Of a DNA stretch of 64,000 nucleotides, positions 9,694 through 21,070 are shown piece by piece; position 1 is the stretch's first letter, and every line of letters starts with the position of its first letter. Source of the stretch: Trissonchulus latispiculum (Eukaryota; Nematoda; Enoplea; Enoplida; Ironidae); the NCBI GenBank assembly GCA_030248195.1, contig JASAND010000582.1:1-64000 (forward strand), given 5' to 3'. Position numbers and translations under genes: made by a program. The notes under the pieces were generated by a model, which made no database searches, was not told the origin of the DNA, and was given only the letters and a program-made list of their open reading frames with translations.

Positions 9694-12000
9694 GTTTTCT
9701 ACATTACTACAGGACTGTTAGTTAAACTGCACTGTTCTGCATCGGGCTGAGTTCAAACCAATTCCGATGTGAAGAGATCATAAATGATTGGAAATAGAAA
9801 CAAACGTAGTCACTGATTTAAACATATGCTTGATCAATCACTCGTGAACAAGTTCAGTTGATGGCAATGATTCTATTTAAAATCTAGACTCAGAGAATTT
9901 CCGTGTTAATAATTTGATCAGCTCAGAGAAGCAATAGAAAGTTGGTGTTGCGCCTAAAATAATTCAAGGAATCAAGAATTGAAGTCAAGTCATCAGATTA
10001 GTTTGGCTTTTTCCCAACTTCTTGTCGTATTCAGTGCCAAATAACCATAAACAGAAAATCAGTTGAAAAGGCTGAGCGCGCTGAGCACAGAAAACAACAT
10101 GCCGAAAAGTTTCATATTCCGCTGTTGGTCAAATCTACAAGTGAAAATGTAACAAGGCGCTAATTTATTGCAAAAGGGATATCTGTAACAGCAGTTTAAC
10201 TATTTTAAGTACTGGCTTTGATAAGATTGCTTTCTGCACACAGAAATTGCTCAGCTAACATCTAAAAGATCAGACAGGGTGAATGAGCCACACCCCAAGC
10301 GAACATATTTTGCTTAAACATCTAATTCATATTTCGGATAGATTTTAGCTTTAAAATTGTATCCTGGATACTCCAAAATAGACCTGTCGCCTGAACAAAA
10401 TTATCTGAGTGAGTTTCGTTTCGGTGTTTTAAAAAAAGAGTTTCAGAGTGGTGGACAACCCCACTTTATCTCATCATAAAACGTTTAGCGTGCTGTCACC
10501 ATTTACGCAGATTTGAAGTATTAACAAATATTCTCACATTGAACTATGGAATAATTTTTAAGCTATTTAATGTCTTCAATCTAACTAAATGCTGTTCAAA
10601 CATAAACTGTTAGACATATATTCTTTGGGCCCTTCTTCAAACTTTGCTTGCAACGTAAACCACAGGATGCTTGCCTTGCATATCTCGGATTAATTTCAAA
10701 CACTCAGTACTTTTCTCAGATAAACAATGCATGCTCTTGTAAAGCTCATTAGAGTTGCGTTTGCATCATAAATCCTAGGCTTGCCGAGCAAATAAATATA
10801 AATGACGTCAAAGGACGTTATATGAATTAGTCGGAGCATTCGCATTATGTTTGCCTTATGCATTATAAAAACGTACATTTCGATATTTTATGATATCTTC
10901 GAAATGCTGTAATGTTTACAACATTTATGCTTTCTGAACTACCACTATAAAATTTAGTATATATACTTATTCTCAGGCTAAACAACACAGCTGTGACAAA
11001 TACAGAACTGTGAGTATTTAGAAACTACCATATCCAAAATGTCAATATAAAGGGTATGATAAGGCTGCGCATTTTTCGGATCCACTTTGTAGATCATAAA
11101 TGAACTCCGTTTAGACAGTTTTCGGTAGAATGTTCGCGACGAGAAATGCTTTGACCGCAGAATTACTGAAAAGGATTCTGCAAACAAAACGCAACTCTGC
11201 CAACTAAAAGGGATGTATACGTTTCTTATGCTGCAGGACAATGCTAACTTTTTCCAATTTGAAGCCTAATTTTGCATTGACTGATGTTTACGAAATTTGG
11301 ACATTTTGGGACCACAAAATTTTGAGTTTGACTTGTGGCTAGGCTATACCAGACAATGGAAAATATTCTTTTCGGTGTATTCTAAAACCAAATACTATAT
11401 GACTTTGGGGTCATATCAAAACAACTGATATAAAATTATCTCAAAAAATTATTTTGAACTGCAAACCTGACTAAATTCTTGGCTTAGATGCGATTACTAC
11501 ATTTGCCCCCTCGGTATTACTGGCATTTTTTGATATGAGCATTTGGTTTAAGCATTTTTGTCTCCGACTTACAAGAGGCTTGTACATTTTATTTGTACTA
11601 ATTACTGTAGATTCCACAAGATTTAATTAGGTAATTCATTTTGCAACAAAAATCTATACGCTAGACTTTCTGGCATTTGTCGGAAAGGTAAGCAACAATT
11701 GATGGTATCGAAATGAAGTTTACCAACAAAAGTTTGTATTAAATGATGATATCTGGAATTCAAGGTTTTGCAAAAGTTTGCTTTGCATTAAATGATGTTA
11801 TCAGTAGCTGCTCAGTTTTTATACGAGCCAGGTACGGCAGAGCAAATGAGGTTATTAATCCTTGTCGCGCCTGTGGGCGCGACAGGAAAAAGGCTGAATT
11901 CCAACTATTTGACGTGGACAAAAGCTAAGCTAATATCTGGACATCCAGTAGCTTAAAATAATTTTAATGTTGCAGTATCAAATGCTTTTATACCTCTTGT
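9694..12000. other. Long stretch with no gene; one G+C-rich hairpin
   Basis: AT-rich intergenic DNA. The only structure I see is a perfect hairpin at about 11862-11887 (TGTCGCGCC / GGCGCGACA, 4-5 base loop). The motif style resembles the CTGCTGCGC hairpins at 32.97 and 33.72 kb. ORFs of 60-87 codons at 10.7-11.2 kb are not supported. Confidence 0.45.
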
Positions 12001-12107
12001 ATTGTAAGTTCTATCCTACTTCATTGACATTTGTGCGTTTCACATGTGCGTTATACAGACAATAAAAATAAATAATAATAAAATGACAATAATAAATAAT
12101 AACCAGT

Positions 12108-13136
12108 ATGAAATCAGTGTACAGTTGTCAATTGATGCTTTTCTTTCAGCTAGTGGTATTCGCTCTGTACTACGATGTCATCTCAGCATGGTGGAATATT
12201 CAAATCTTCCCTTTAAGCCAGCTATCTTGTTCGGATAAAAGTGATAACTTAACGGTTGTAACAGCGTTCTTTAATATAGGAACGTTTTGCTGTAAACGTT
12301 TAGGTCCTCATTGGCTTCGAACTCCCAATCATTACTACAAATGGGCAGAGGGCTATGCTCGAGTCCAAGCTCCAGTGATTTTATACACTGATGATTCCAA
12401 GTTTGGAACTTTGTTCCAGGAGGCACGAAAAGGCCTGCCGACTATTATCCACTACGTAGATCGATCCAATCTTGGATCTTTTCGGCTGATCCCTCGAATG
12501 CGGGATCTCCTATCCCATCTAGATGGTGATATGCTTCATCCTCATTTGCATAATCCAACCTACTGTGCGGTTATGCATGCTAAGTATGAACTGATGGACT
12601 GGGCGCTTACAGAGGACCCGTTTGGAACTCAATATTTCCTATGGTTGGATGCAGGCGTAACGAGATACGGTTATCCCTATAGTAATGTAGACTACGCCTT
12701 GCAGGTTCCAAATGAGTTGAAATCATCTGATCAAAACCTGGTCGTCTATAGTGAGGTCTATCCGTTTAAGTCAAGTCTTTCAGTTCAGTCCATTTTTGAG
12801 ACTGACGCCGTTTGGGTATCAGGAGCCGGATTTCTGGCAGCCAAACAAGTGATGAAGCAACATGTTAGGCTTTACAACAAAACTGTACACTACCTGTTAG
12901 ATCGTGGCTATTTCAGCACTGATCAGCTGGTATTGTACGCCGCCTATTCAAGGGAAGGGAAATCTCACCTGGAGCCAAGTACAAAAATAGTTGCCTACAA
13001 TAAGGACAGTTTAACTCTGGTTCCCACGCCAACCTACAGCAAATACGTGTTTTTGCTCTATCTGCTGCTCAAGCCAACATTTTCCCTAGAAAATCATGAC
13101 GGGTACTGCCCCATGGAAGAAGGAAAATCATATTAA
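12108..13136 (+). CDS. HtrL/YibB-family protein
   Basis: 342-codon frame. Residues about 45-260 match my recollection of the HtrL_YibB family (Pfam HtrL_YibB), first described in enterobacterial LPS-region genes and present in animals: TVVTAFFNIG near residue 50, YKWAEGYARVQAPVILYTDD, and the signature YFLWLDAGVTRYGYP around residue 180. The WLDAG stretch resembles the acidic motif of GT-A-type sugar transferases, so a glycosyltransferase-like role is possible but unproven. A hydrophobic segment (LMLFFQLVVFALYYDVIS) near the N terminus could be a signal anchor for Golgi/ER. That segment overlaps a strong splice acceptor (TTTTCTTTCAG, AG at 12148-12149, in phase 0), so the real gene may have an upstream exon and the ATG at 12108 may not be the start. 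An ATTAAA overlaps the stop (13132-13137). No frameshift is seen, so it is probably a live gene. Confidence 0.8.
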   Translation: MKSVYSCQLMLFFQLVVFALYYDVISAWWNIQIFPLSQLSCSDKSDNLTVVTAFFNIGTFCCKRLGPHWLRTPNHYYKWAEGYARVQAPVILYTDDSKFGTLFQEARKGLPTIIHYVDRSNLGSFRLIPRMRDLLSHLDGDMLHPHLHNPTYCAVMHAKYELMDWALTEDPFGTQYFLWLDAGVTRYGYPYSNVDYALQVPNELKSSDQNLVVYSEVYPFKSSLSVQSIFETDAVWVSGAGFLAAKQVMKQHVRLYNKTVHYLLDRGYFSTDQLVLYAAYSREGKSHLEPSTKIVAYNKDSLTLVPTPTYSKYVFLLYLLLKPTFSLENHDGYCPMEEGKSY

Positions 13137-13645
13137 AGCAATATAACCTTCAGCTTTTGACTAAATGATTTAAACAGGTTGATTGTAGATGTTTCTTTCT
13201 ATTATCATAAAAAACCAGGCATTTTCTGTACATAGTTGTAATTAGTTGCTAATTGCAACTCAATAGGTTTCAAATGTAGTGACACTGGCTTTTGGCTCAA
13301 TCAGACAGGAACCTGTGCAAGAACACCTTTTCTGTTGAACCAATGAATACCTTCCGCCATGTTGTTGAAGCTTTTTGCACCTTTCAACTTCAGAGTCTTA
13401 AACTTAAATGTTTAAATACTTAATCTTAAATACAAAGGCAGCAGTGACAGTTGCTCGTAGGTGAGACCATGTTTCATAAGCACAAAATGGACAAAATGGT
13501 ATACTAGCAGATAAAAGAAAAATTAATTTTTTCAATTTACGACCAGCATCCAGGTACGGCCATACGACATCTAAATAACTTACTTAAAATTGGCATAAAG
13601 AAGACTATATCTACTACCGATTCTCGCGCTTTATTGAACACCCAC
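13137..13645. other. 3' flank of HtrL-like gene; nothing else seen
   Basis: AT-rich, contains the likely 3' UTR of the upstream gene. No second gene or repeat recognised. Confidence 0.4.
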
Positions 13646-14652
13646 TTAAAGTGGTGGTATCCTTGTGTGCAGTGCTTCTGTGGTGCTTCTTTGAAACGCT
13701 ATAATTTTCGCAATTTTAGGAGTTGGAAAGAGCTTTATACATCGTTTTAAAGCTTATAATCTGTACATTCACATCAGCTTATGAAACTATCAAAATTGGC
13801 AAAACATTAGCAACACTTTTCTGGCATAACGGCTAAATTTAGACCAAAAATTTTTGAACATCGATTTCTCAAAACAATAGAATTGGCCAAAATTTTTTCT
13901 TGTGCCATACATGAAGGACATTTGGACCGAGGGACATTTTCTGGGTTTGGCTCAACAAGTCTCAATACTCCAGAAAATCCGGCAAATGTGCGGTGACACG
14001 AAATTTCGCAAATTTGTAGTCAGTTTTCTCGTAACTGGAGAAGTTTTAGCTCAAACCAAGAAAAACTTCCCTCCGCAATAGTGCAAATTTTCGTACATAC
14101 TGCCAAAACTCACGCGAATCCGTTGTGTAGTTTTTGAGAAATCGATGTTCAAAGCAAAATAATCGCAGTTTTGCCAAAACGGTTTTTCGGCCAAATCTCT
14201 AGCTTAAAGCAACGAATCCCAGCTAAATGGTATTGATAAAATCGGCAGTTAGACTGCATATCGACTGAGAATAAGAAAACGAAAATTGTCCGTACGATTT
14301 GACAGTAATTTTGAAAAAAATTGATTTCCTCAAAAATGGCCGTTTTTGACCCCAAAAATCGTTTTTGGCTTATACTAACTTAACCACTAGAGATAGCTCC
14401 AAGGTTGTAAAAGCAAAAATGTTCATTTTCGTACCCTCTTTCTATCCATAACAACCAATCTGATGTATCGACTGCCTACTGACAGTAAAATGCCAAAAAC
14501 CGAAAATTTCTTATCTTTCCATCTAAAAATGGGGGACTGGTCCGAGAATGTTAAAGAGCACCAAAATAGCATATTTGGAAAGTTTTATCTGCTTTCATAA
14601 AGAATTGAAGCCTGTAGGGTTAAATTTACACAAAAGGAAACCATCACTTTAA
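13646..14652. mobile_element. TTAA-flanked non-autonomous element, copy 2 (family A)
   Basis: 1007 bp. Left end TTAAAGTGGTGGTATCC, right end GGAAACCATCACTTTAA. The body aligns by eye with 4295-5312 along its whole length (for example AGGAGTTGGAAAGAGCTTT and CTTAACCACTAGAGATAGCT). No ORF of note. Divergence between copies 1 and 2 is substantial, so this is an old family. Confidence 0.75.
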
Positions 14653-14884
14653 AGTGAACATGTTCTCTTAAGGTAGTAGTACCATTAGCAGGACTTTCAC
14701 GTAATCTTGGTATGGATGAAGCAATCTTGACGAAAACTTAGGTGAATGTGGTTGGCAGGCTATCTTTGCACGAACGCTTGGTGTCAAGCAGCGCATAATT
14801 GACTGGCTAATATCATGGCTTTGCGCATGCGCATATAATCGAAATTTTAAGCCTGGTGTGATAAGCATACTTTATAGCACGGCT

Positions 14885-15010
14885 CTCATGCATTTAGAGA
14901 TTTATACGCACGCCGTGCGGGAAGCTCCGAGCGTGTGGCACGAGTGCGCGAAGCGCACAAGTGCCACGCACAAGGGCTTCCCGTGCGACGCTGCATAGAT
15001 CTCTGAGTGC
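14885..15010. repeat. Long imperfect palindrome, copy 1 (left of Crypton)
   Basis: The arms CGTGCGGGAAGC and GCTTCCCGTGCG enclose a nested hairpin GTGCGCGAAGCGCAC. Outer arms extend to GCATTTAGAGAT / ATAGATCTCTG. Related palindromes occur at 15148-15273 and 18822-18920. Confidence 0.7.
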
Positions 15011-15147
15011 AAGCAATGTCGTGTTGTAAAGTACTTATACAACGAAACAAGCTGCATATGAAGCTTTCCACTAAACTAATGAAACCTGATTCTCTGATGC
15101 TGCAGCCGAGAACATAAGTACAAGTGTAAGTTGTAGCACTGCCAGGA

Positions 15148-15273
15148 GTGCTCTCAGAGAATAGTATGCACGCTAGCAGGTGAAACTCCGAGTGAAGTGC
15201 ACGGGTGTGCGAAGCGCACGAGTGCTCTTCACGAGGGTTTCGCATGAAGGCGTGCTAACAGTTCTCTGAGAGC
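15148..15273. repeat. Long imperfect palindrome, copy 2 (left of Crypton)
   Basis: Outer arms GTGCTCTCAGAGAA and TTCTCTGAGAGCAC, inner arms CACGCTAGCAGGTGAAAC and GTTTCGCATGAAGGCGTG, central hairpin GTGTGCGAAGCGCAC. Same architecture as copies 1 and 3, with different arm sequence, as if compensatory changes keep the fold. Confidence 0.75.
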
Positions 15274-15346
15274 ACAAACAGCAGTGATACAGCTGGCTTG
15301 TAAAAATGGCACAAAAAAAAAGAAAATTAGGTTATGGAAGCCTTCG

Positions 15347-15387
15347 AAAACTATTTTCGAGCGCTTCGCGCTCTCAAATAGTTTTCT
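15347..15387. repeat. Perfect-stem hairpin
   Basis: AAAACTATTT and AAATAGTTTT arms enclose GAGCGCTTCGCGCTC. It lies between the left palindromes and the Crypton start. Confidence 0.7.
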
Positions 15388-15680
15388 GGTTTAGCCTAGT
15401 CTTACAGAAAATTGTCACAACTTGATGAGTCACGTCAGCGTTCCATGCTTTTCCAACATAATCTTACAGATAAAACGCATTACAAGATCAACTGACGTTC
15501 AACATTCACGTCACGTGAACAGCGCGGAACGCGGAAAACTAATTTGCATAATATGAAAATCAGACAAACTAAGAACTGAGTCAGTGCAATGATGCAACAA
15601 TAAGGGCGTGTCTGTGTTGGCCATTTGTGTGCTGCGTTGGCCGTTAGTGTTGATTTCCAGTTTTCGAGTTACATTTATTT

Positions 15681-18036
15681 ATGGACGATGCTACGGATCG
15701 TTTCATCGATGTCGACGAAGAAGCTACTTTTCAATTGCATCAACAGGCAAAGGTGCCTAATACTTCTAAAAATAATACATGGGCTATTACGTGCTTTAAT
15801 TGTTTCTGTGCATTTTGGTACTCAAAGCATAAATCAGTTCCTAAACTCGAAGACATGGATGCTGAAGGCTTAGACATGTGGCTTACTCGATTCTTCTTTT
15901 CGGCCAGACAAAAGGACGGTAAGATGGGAATTTGGATTAATAATTTAGCTATGTTACAACATTTGCGAAGCTTCGGCAATGAGTTTTTCACTTCTTCACA
16001 TGCGTTTTTGACGGAACTAAACTACCTGATAAAATTTATTCCTGGTCGTTTTAGGCAAAGAATATAAGCCAAACACCTTGTACTATATAGCTTGTGAGAT
16101 TTCGAGGCGCCTCAAAGACTTGGGTAGAGACTTCAACATCCTTGATACAAAGGACCTGCGCTTCAAAAGGTAATAGCCTGGGCAAGAGGAATTTAGATTA
16201 GAAATTTGTCAGGTACATAGTAATCGTGACCGTAATCCCTTACGCAGTTAAACATGCTCAATTATTACAGCTTGTGTGGTTGCCGATCTTTAGTATGTTC
16301 CGATAGAATTGGTGACAGAAAAATCATGCACAAACAGTGCATATTTAATACAAAAATACATTTGTCACCTATGTAGGTTAAGCGTTTTGCATGACAACAA
16401 ATGAAACAGGTTGTGATTTCAATGTACTGCTTACAGATGTCGTGACACACTTGATGCTCGCATGAAAGATCTGACCAGCAAAGGATTGGCTACTACACAG
16501 CCTATGGCTAAACCAGTAACGCCCGAGGATGAAAAACAGATATGGGAATCCGGAGTTTTTGGAGACCACAGTGCAGAAAGCTTAAGTCGCACTGTTTTCT
16601 TCTATAATTGTAAGATATTCGGCCTTAGAGGACGCCAGGAGCACCGCAATTTGTTGGTGCAACAATTTACTGTCCAGACTCTATGGAATTCTATAATATT
16701 CGATTTACAGAAAGCTCCTGTAAAACGTATAAGGTTCGAGTTTATGGTTTACAGATGAAAGCCACAATGTCATCCTGTCTTGGTTTAAAACAACACTACT
16801 AATCATCGAATTAGGACTGTCCTACAGGTTAAAGTGTGAAACACGTTAAATTTACAAGTTAAATCTGTGAAACTATATATGCTCCACATTAATAACATTT
16901 TAGGGCGGACTGTCGGATCGTCGTCATACTCCCAGAACAGTTGATCACTGGTCCCGGAAATCTGACGTCCCTTGTATCGGACATATGTACAAGCTGTATT
17001 TCGATGCAATTCCAGCGGAAGGACCATTCTACCGGCGCCTACTTCCTAATAAAGGGAACTTGTTGTGTTTCTCCAAACAGGTTATTGGAATCAACACACT
17101 GGCTAACATGATGAAGTCTATCAGCTCATCTGCTGGATTAAGCACGACCTACACCAATCACTCTAGGGCGGACTACCTTAGCCACCACGCTGTTTCGTCA
17201 TAATCTCGACGATCAGCTCATTACTCAAAGAACTCGGCACAGATCTCAAACAGTTCAGGCCTACAAAAGAACATCTTCGCGGCAAAGGTTTTTCACTAAA
17301 AATAGATACGTAGTCTAGAAACTGACAGCAATTTACGGGTTCCATTTAGAGTATGCTTACAATTACAATGGAAATTATTATCAGCTGATATACTTACTTA
17401 CTACCGCTACTTGCAGATGAAACTAATTTCAGTAAAACAAAGCGTTTACTAATACCATATTTTTACCATTTCTGCTTGTTTCAGATTATGGTTTTATCTC
17501 TCCTGGAACCGCCACACAAGCAGTGTCGTGGAACTTCGTCACCCTGCGGTGAACAGCCGGATAGCAATGACGCTGGTAGCTATTCTTATGTCGGCAGGGA
17601 CAGTGACATCAACTCTTACATGAGATTAACGTCAAGCCAGAACCTATTTCCAGCTGACCAGACAACACTGCTACAAAGCCGCCAGTCCTCCCCCGAGCCG
17701 GATCCTGCTCCTCTACAACAGCATGATGATTATGATTGTCTTTTGGACGAGGACATGGAACATCAAACGAGTCCTTCTGATCCACACGGACCGTATGTAT
17801 CTGACGTTTCGGATGGGGAAAGTCAGAATCCGTTTTCCCATCAGTCTACTCAGATTGCGAAGCCTGCCACCAGAAATGGCTCCAGCAGACATCCGTATTT
17901 ATCCATATTGCAGTTACCGCCACCTCCTCCCCCTCCTCCTCCTCCTCCTCCTCCTATTATTGACGGCGGTCAATTCAGCGGATGCCACATAGTCTTCAGC
18001 ATGAACTTTCAATCCTCATCTGGATCCTCCCATTAA
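15681..18036 (+). pseudogene. Crypton-type tyrosine recombinase, spliced, with an inactivating change
   Basis: Five exons can be read: 15681-15918, 16055-16169, 16437-16746, 16904 to about 17287, and 17485-18036; the first four join in matching phases at GT/AG sites. The joined protein has DUF3504/Crypton recombinase features (the family behind ZMYM2-, QRICH1- and KIAA1958-like genes): KDGKEYKPNTLYYI across junction 1, SGVFGDHSAESLSRTVFFYN, FGLRGRQEHRNL, GGLSDRR, YKLYFDAIP, FYRR, and YTNHS at the catalytic HxLR box. The box is damaged at 17160-17166: the Leu codon is missing and one extra G shifts the frame. The shifted frame then carries QRTRHRS and VQAYKR, the expected last catalytic Arg/His and nucleophile Tyr. 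The final exon is Ser/Pro-rich with a 13-Pro run (17921-17954) and ends FSGCHIVFSMNF, like Crypton C-termini. Its junction to exon 4 is unresolved. It acts, when intact, as a DNA-cutting and rejoining recombinase in the nucleus; this copy is probably dead. Confidence 0.8.
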
Positions 18037-18187
18037 TTAGACCCGTGCTATCATTATGCCGCCTTTTCATTTTGTTATAAATCTAGTTGCAGTACTTTTA
18101 TAGACTAGTGATTAATACTAACAATAAATCTACTAATTCTGATGCTGCAGCTAATCAAATCTGCCATACAATTCTTCCACACTGCAC

Positions 18188-18290
18188 AGTTCATCGTGCA
18201 GTACAATTGTATTGCACGATAGACCGTGCAGTACAATTGTACTGCACGATAGACCGTGCAGTACAATTGTACTGCACGATAGAACGTGCA
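18188..18290. repeat. 30-bp tandem array of perfect hairpins
   Basis: Three and a partial fourth copies of a 30-bp unit whose core GTGCAGTACAATTGTACTGC is a perfect palindrome, with a GATAGACC spacer. Starts 150 bp after the Crypton stop. ORFs on both strands here are only reflections of the palindromes. Confidence 0.85.
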
Positions 18291-18481
18291 GCACAAACGT
18301 ACACTGCAACAAACCGCCAGCAAACATCACTTGTCCACACCTGGTTGTAGCATGACACTACAACACTGTGCCATGTTACAAATAATTTTGAAGATCATCT
18401 GGCAGTAAATTTGCCGCGGCTGCGCTATGTAGGTCACTGCATGGCGCAGCAAATTAGTTTAGGTCCAGGCGTCCCAGCGTG

Positions 18482-18522
18482 TATCGTGCGGATAAATAAC
18501 TTATCCGCATGGTGCACGATAC
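18482..18522. repeat. Hairpin
   Basis: ATCGTGCGGATAA pairs with TTATCCGC...GCACGAT around a 5-base loop. It continues the hairpin-rich 3' region of the Crypton. Confidence 0.7.
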
Positions 18523-18732
18523 AGAAGAGCGAAACAGTTCGCTGTAACGTGCACTCAGCTATATATAGGCACGCAATTAACATAAGAAATCAGAGAGTGA
18601 GTTGTATAAACTTGTTTCTACCACGTAAAAAAGCACAAAAAGAGCTTTAAAATGATGTGCATATCTCTTCTGTACGTGGTTTCCATCAAAAGTTACAGAC
18701 GGTTACATGTGGCTGATTTATGTTGATCGTTT

Positions 18733-18817
18733 GCACACGCAATGTAAGCTTAAGTATACTTTAGCGTGCATCTAGCACACGCAATGTAAGCTTAAGTATA
18801 CTTTAGCGTGCATCTAC
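18733..18817. repeat. Two tandem copies of a 43-bp unit
   Basis: GCACACGCAATGTAAGCTTA followed by AGTATACTTTAGCGTGCATCT occurs twice in direct succession with no differences that I can see. Each unit holds the palindrome TAAGTATACTTA-like core. Confidence 0.85.
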
Positions 18818-18821
18818 TGAT

Positions 18822-18920
18822 ACGCATACCGCGTGGTATGCTCCGAGTGTGGGACACGAGAGCGCGAAGCGCATGAGTGCCAAGCCCGAGGGCTTCCGAT
18901 TCGACGTGTGCAGTACAACT
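18822..18920. repeat. Long imperfect palindrome, copy 3 (right of Crypton)
   Basis: Contains GGTATGCTCCGAGTGTGGGA, GCGCGAAGCGC and GAGGGCTTCCGATTCGACG, parallel to copy 1. The flank GTGTTGTAAAGTACGTATCC and GATGAAACCTTA matches the flank of copy 1 (GTGTTGTAAAGTACTTATAC, AATGAAACCTGA) in the same orientation. The Crypton is thus bracketed by direct repeats carrying palindromes. Confidence 0.7.
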
Positions 18921-19254
18921 CAGTGAACAACGCTAAGGTGTGTTGTAAAGTACGTATCCAACGATTCAACTTATCCTAATTGATGAAACCTTACTTACTT
19001 ATGTCGCAACTGATAGATAATTCTGAATAAATTTCACTTTTACTTGGCAGCAATATCATTGCTTGCGATGGCTGGGAGACCTATTTTTTGGTGTACAGTA
19101 GAGCTGTCTAAGGCTGGAGTTCTGCTGTACGCACTACTGAAGCATGCAGGAAACTGCAAAACTGAAATGCTTCAGCAACTTAGATTAGAGATTAGAGACC
19201 GGCCTCCCAGTATGCAGCGTGCGTATCACATAGTTATTACTTTACTTTTACTTT

Positions 19255-19835
19255 AAACGGCATGACTGCGTCCAGTGCTTCACCGGTACTACTATCCTCC
19301 ATCAATCAACCTGGCAACGGTTTCACTCCATTGATCTCTGTTGCCAGCCATGTTCGCACATATCTATCGCCACTGTGATTACCAGTGCCTTCCGTATGGC
19401 GTTCGCAGAGGATGTAGGTCCTGCATTATTGTCCTCTGCCAGGTTCGTCTAACTCCACCAGCTGGTCGGCGCCAGTGAACTGGCCGTTTCGCAAGAACCA
19501 GTGACTTAGCAATTGAACCATCTGGGAGCCGCAGGACATGCCCGAACCGCGTGAGGCGACGACACTGTATGACCGCACGGAGCCTGCTAGTTTCTCAAAT
19601 TCGATTACGGACCGCTTGATTTGTCACTCTATTCAAATAGGTTACCTCAGAATGCGTCTAAAACACCGCAATTCGAACGCCTCAAGTCTTTGTAAGTCTG
19701 CTTCCAGCCGAGGAGAGGAGAAGCATAGGACGTAGGATTGATAGATATACCTTGACTTTACACGGAAGTCAACATCACGGTTCGTCCACAGTCTTTTAAG
19801 CTTCTGGAAGGCTACGCCTGCCTTGGTAATGCGCT
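19255..19835 (-). pseudogene. LINE (non-LTR retrotransposon) ORF2 C-terminal remnant
   Basis: Reading the minus strand, broken frames give typical post-reverse-transcriptase sequence of non-LTR elements: LWTNRDVDFRVKSRYIYQSYV, then VTNQAVRNRI, LRAVIQCRRLTRFGHVLRLPD, and KRPVHWRRPAGGVRRTWQ, ending in RDQWSETVARLIDGG. Several stops and frameshifts interrupt it. The clade is not assignable from this part. Confidence 0.75.
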
Positions 19836-19841
19836 GACGGA

Positions 19842-20530
19842 CTCCGAGGAAGGATTTCTAGTATTGGATACATCACTTCCGATAAGGGCATTGAAACAGA
19901 TCCGCGTAAAGTGACTGCGGTTCAAAATTTTCCAGTGCCTACTACCATTTAACAGCTACGTGGTTTTTCATGTATGGCAGGTTATTATCGGAGATTTATA
20001 TGTACTTTAGTTCTATCGCGGCACCAATGAATGTTTTGTTGAAAAAAGATGAAGCTTTTGATTGGAACGATCAATGTCAAAAAGCTTTTGAGACTCTAAA
20101 GCAGGCTTTAGTAAACGCACCAGTTCTTGCATACCCAATTTGGGATGAACCTTTTATTTTAACAACGGACGCTAGTGTCGTGGGTCTCGGTGCTGTTTTG
20201 GAACAAGATCAACCTGGGAGAAGAAGCCTAAACCTATTGCGTATGCTAGTCGATCTTTAGTTGGTGCAGAAAAACGCTATAAAATTGTTGAATTTTAGAG
20301 GGTCTTGCTGTTGTTTGGTCTTGTAAACATTTTCAGCATTACTTACGCCATAGAAAGTTTACTTTGTATACTGACAATGAAGCCCTGAAGTATATTTTTG
20401 CAAACGCCAGAAATCAAGGCTATACTCGACTTGCAAAATGGGCCATTGTACTTTCTGAATACAATTTTAAAACTGAACATCGGGAAGGCGTAGATAATCC
20501 TGTTGCAAATTGTTTGTCTCGTAACCCTCA
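19842..20530 (+). pseudogene. Ty3/Gypsy-like reverse transcriptase C-end and RNase H, decayed
   Basis: The remnant starts inside the reverse transcriptase: GYITSDKGIETDPRKVTAVQ (about 19863-19925), a stop, then AGYYRR. RNase H follows: FILTTDASVVGLGAVLEQDQ and YTDNEALKYIFA, ending in RLAKWAIVLSEYNF and GVDNPVANCLSRNP, the classic order of Ty3/Gypsy pol. At least one stop and two frameshifts are visible (near 19950, 20240 and 20298). The catalytic YxDD part of the RT, protease and gag are absent; the left junction abuts the LINE remnant. Confidence 0.85.
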
Positions 20531-21070
20531 AACTTCTGTCGTTGATACTTACGACCGTAGCGACGAAGGTGAATGTAAATCTGTTGTTGCTAAAAATGCT
20601 TTTCTGTACGTATCTGATGAATTCGATGTACCGGGTGATGTGTTCCCGCCAGTTTGTGTTATTGAAAAATACTCTGACGATAAATGGGCTCAAGCTCTTA
20701 AAGTTGACGCTGATTTCGGTTCTTTTATTACGTATCTTGAAAAAGGCACATTGCCCAAAGATGACTTAACTTGGACCTTAATAAGTAGTCAAGACGACTT
20801 TGAATATGAAAACAGTATTTTGTACAGATGGCATGCGGATGTAAACGCCAAGAGGAAAAAGGATCAGGACGTTTAGTATGTGTTCCTAGAAATTTTCGCG
20901 ATTATATTTTGGAACAATACCATTCTGCTATTGATACTGGTGGTCATCAGGGTATTCCTCAAACTCATTATAAAGTTGCGACTAGATATTATTGGCCTAC
21001 TTTCACTGATGTGAAGTTGTACTTACGTAATTGCATTGTTTGTGCTAAGTTTTCGATAGGCCCGAGGAAC
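20530..21070 (+). pseudogene. Linker and integrase N-terminal zinc domain of the Ty3/Gypsy-like element
   Basis: After RNase H an acidic linker runs to about 20876. A frameshift leads into VPRNFRDYILEQYHSA, then the HHCC integrase finger: H in GGHQGIPQTH, YYWPTF, and C in LRNCIVCAKF. This domain binds retroelement DNA ends. The expected catalytic integrase core (D,D-35-E) does not follow; at about 21,070 the frame passes into unrelated sequence without a stop. Confidence 0.8.

Noticed and set aside
18188..18290. Possible CRISPR array
   Set aside because: Units are immediately tandem palindromes with 8-bp constant linkers, no variable spacers, no cas genes, eukaryotic context.
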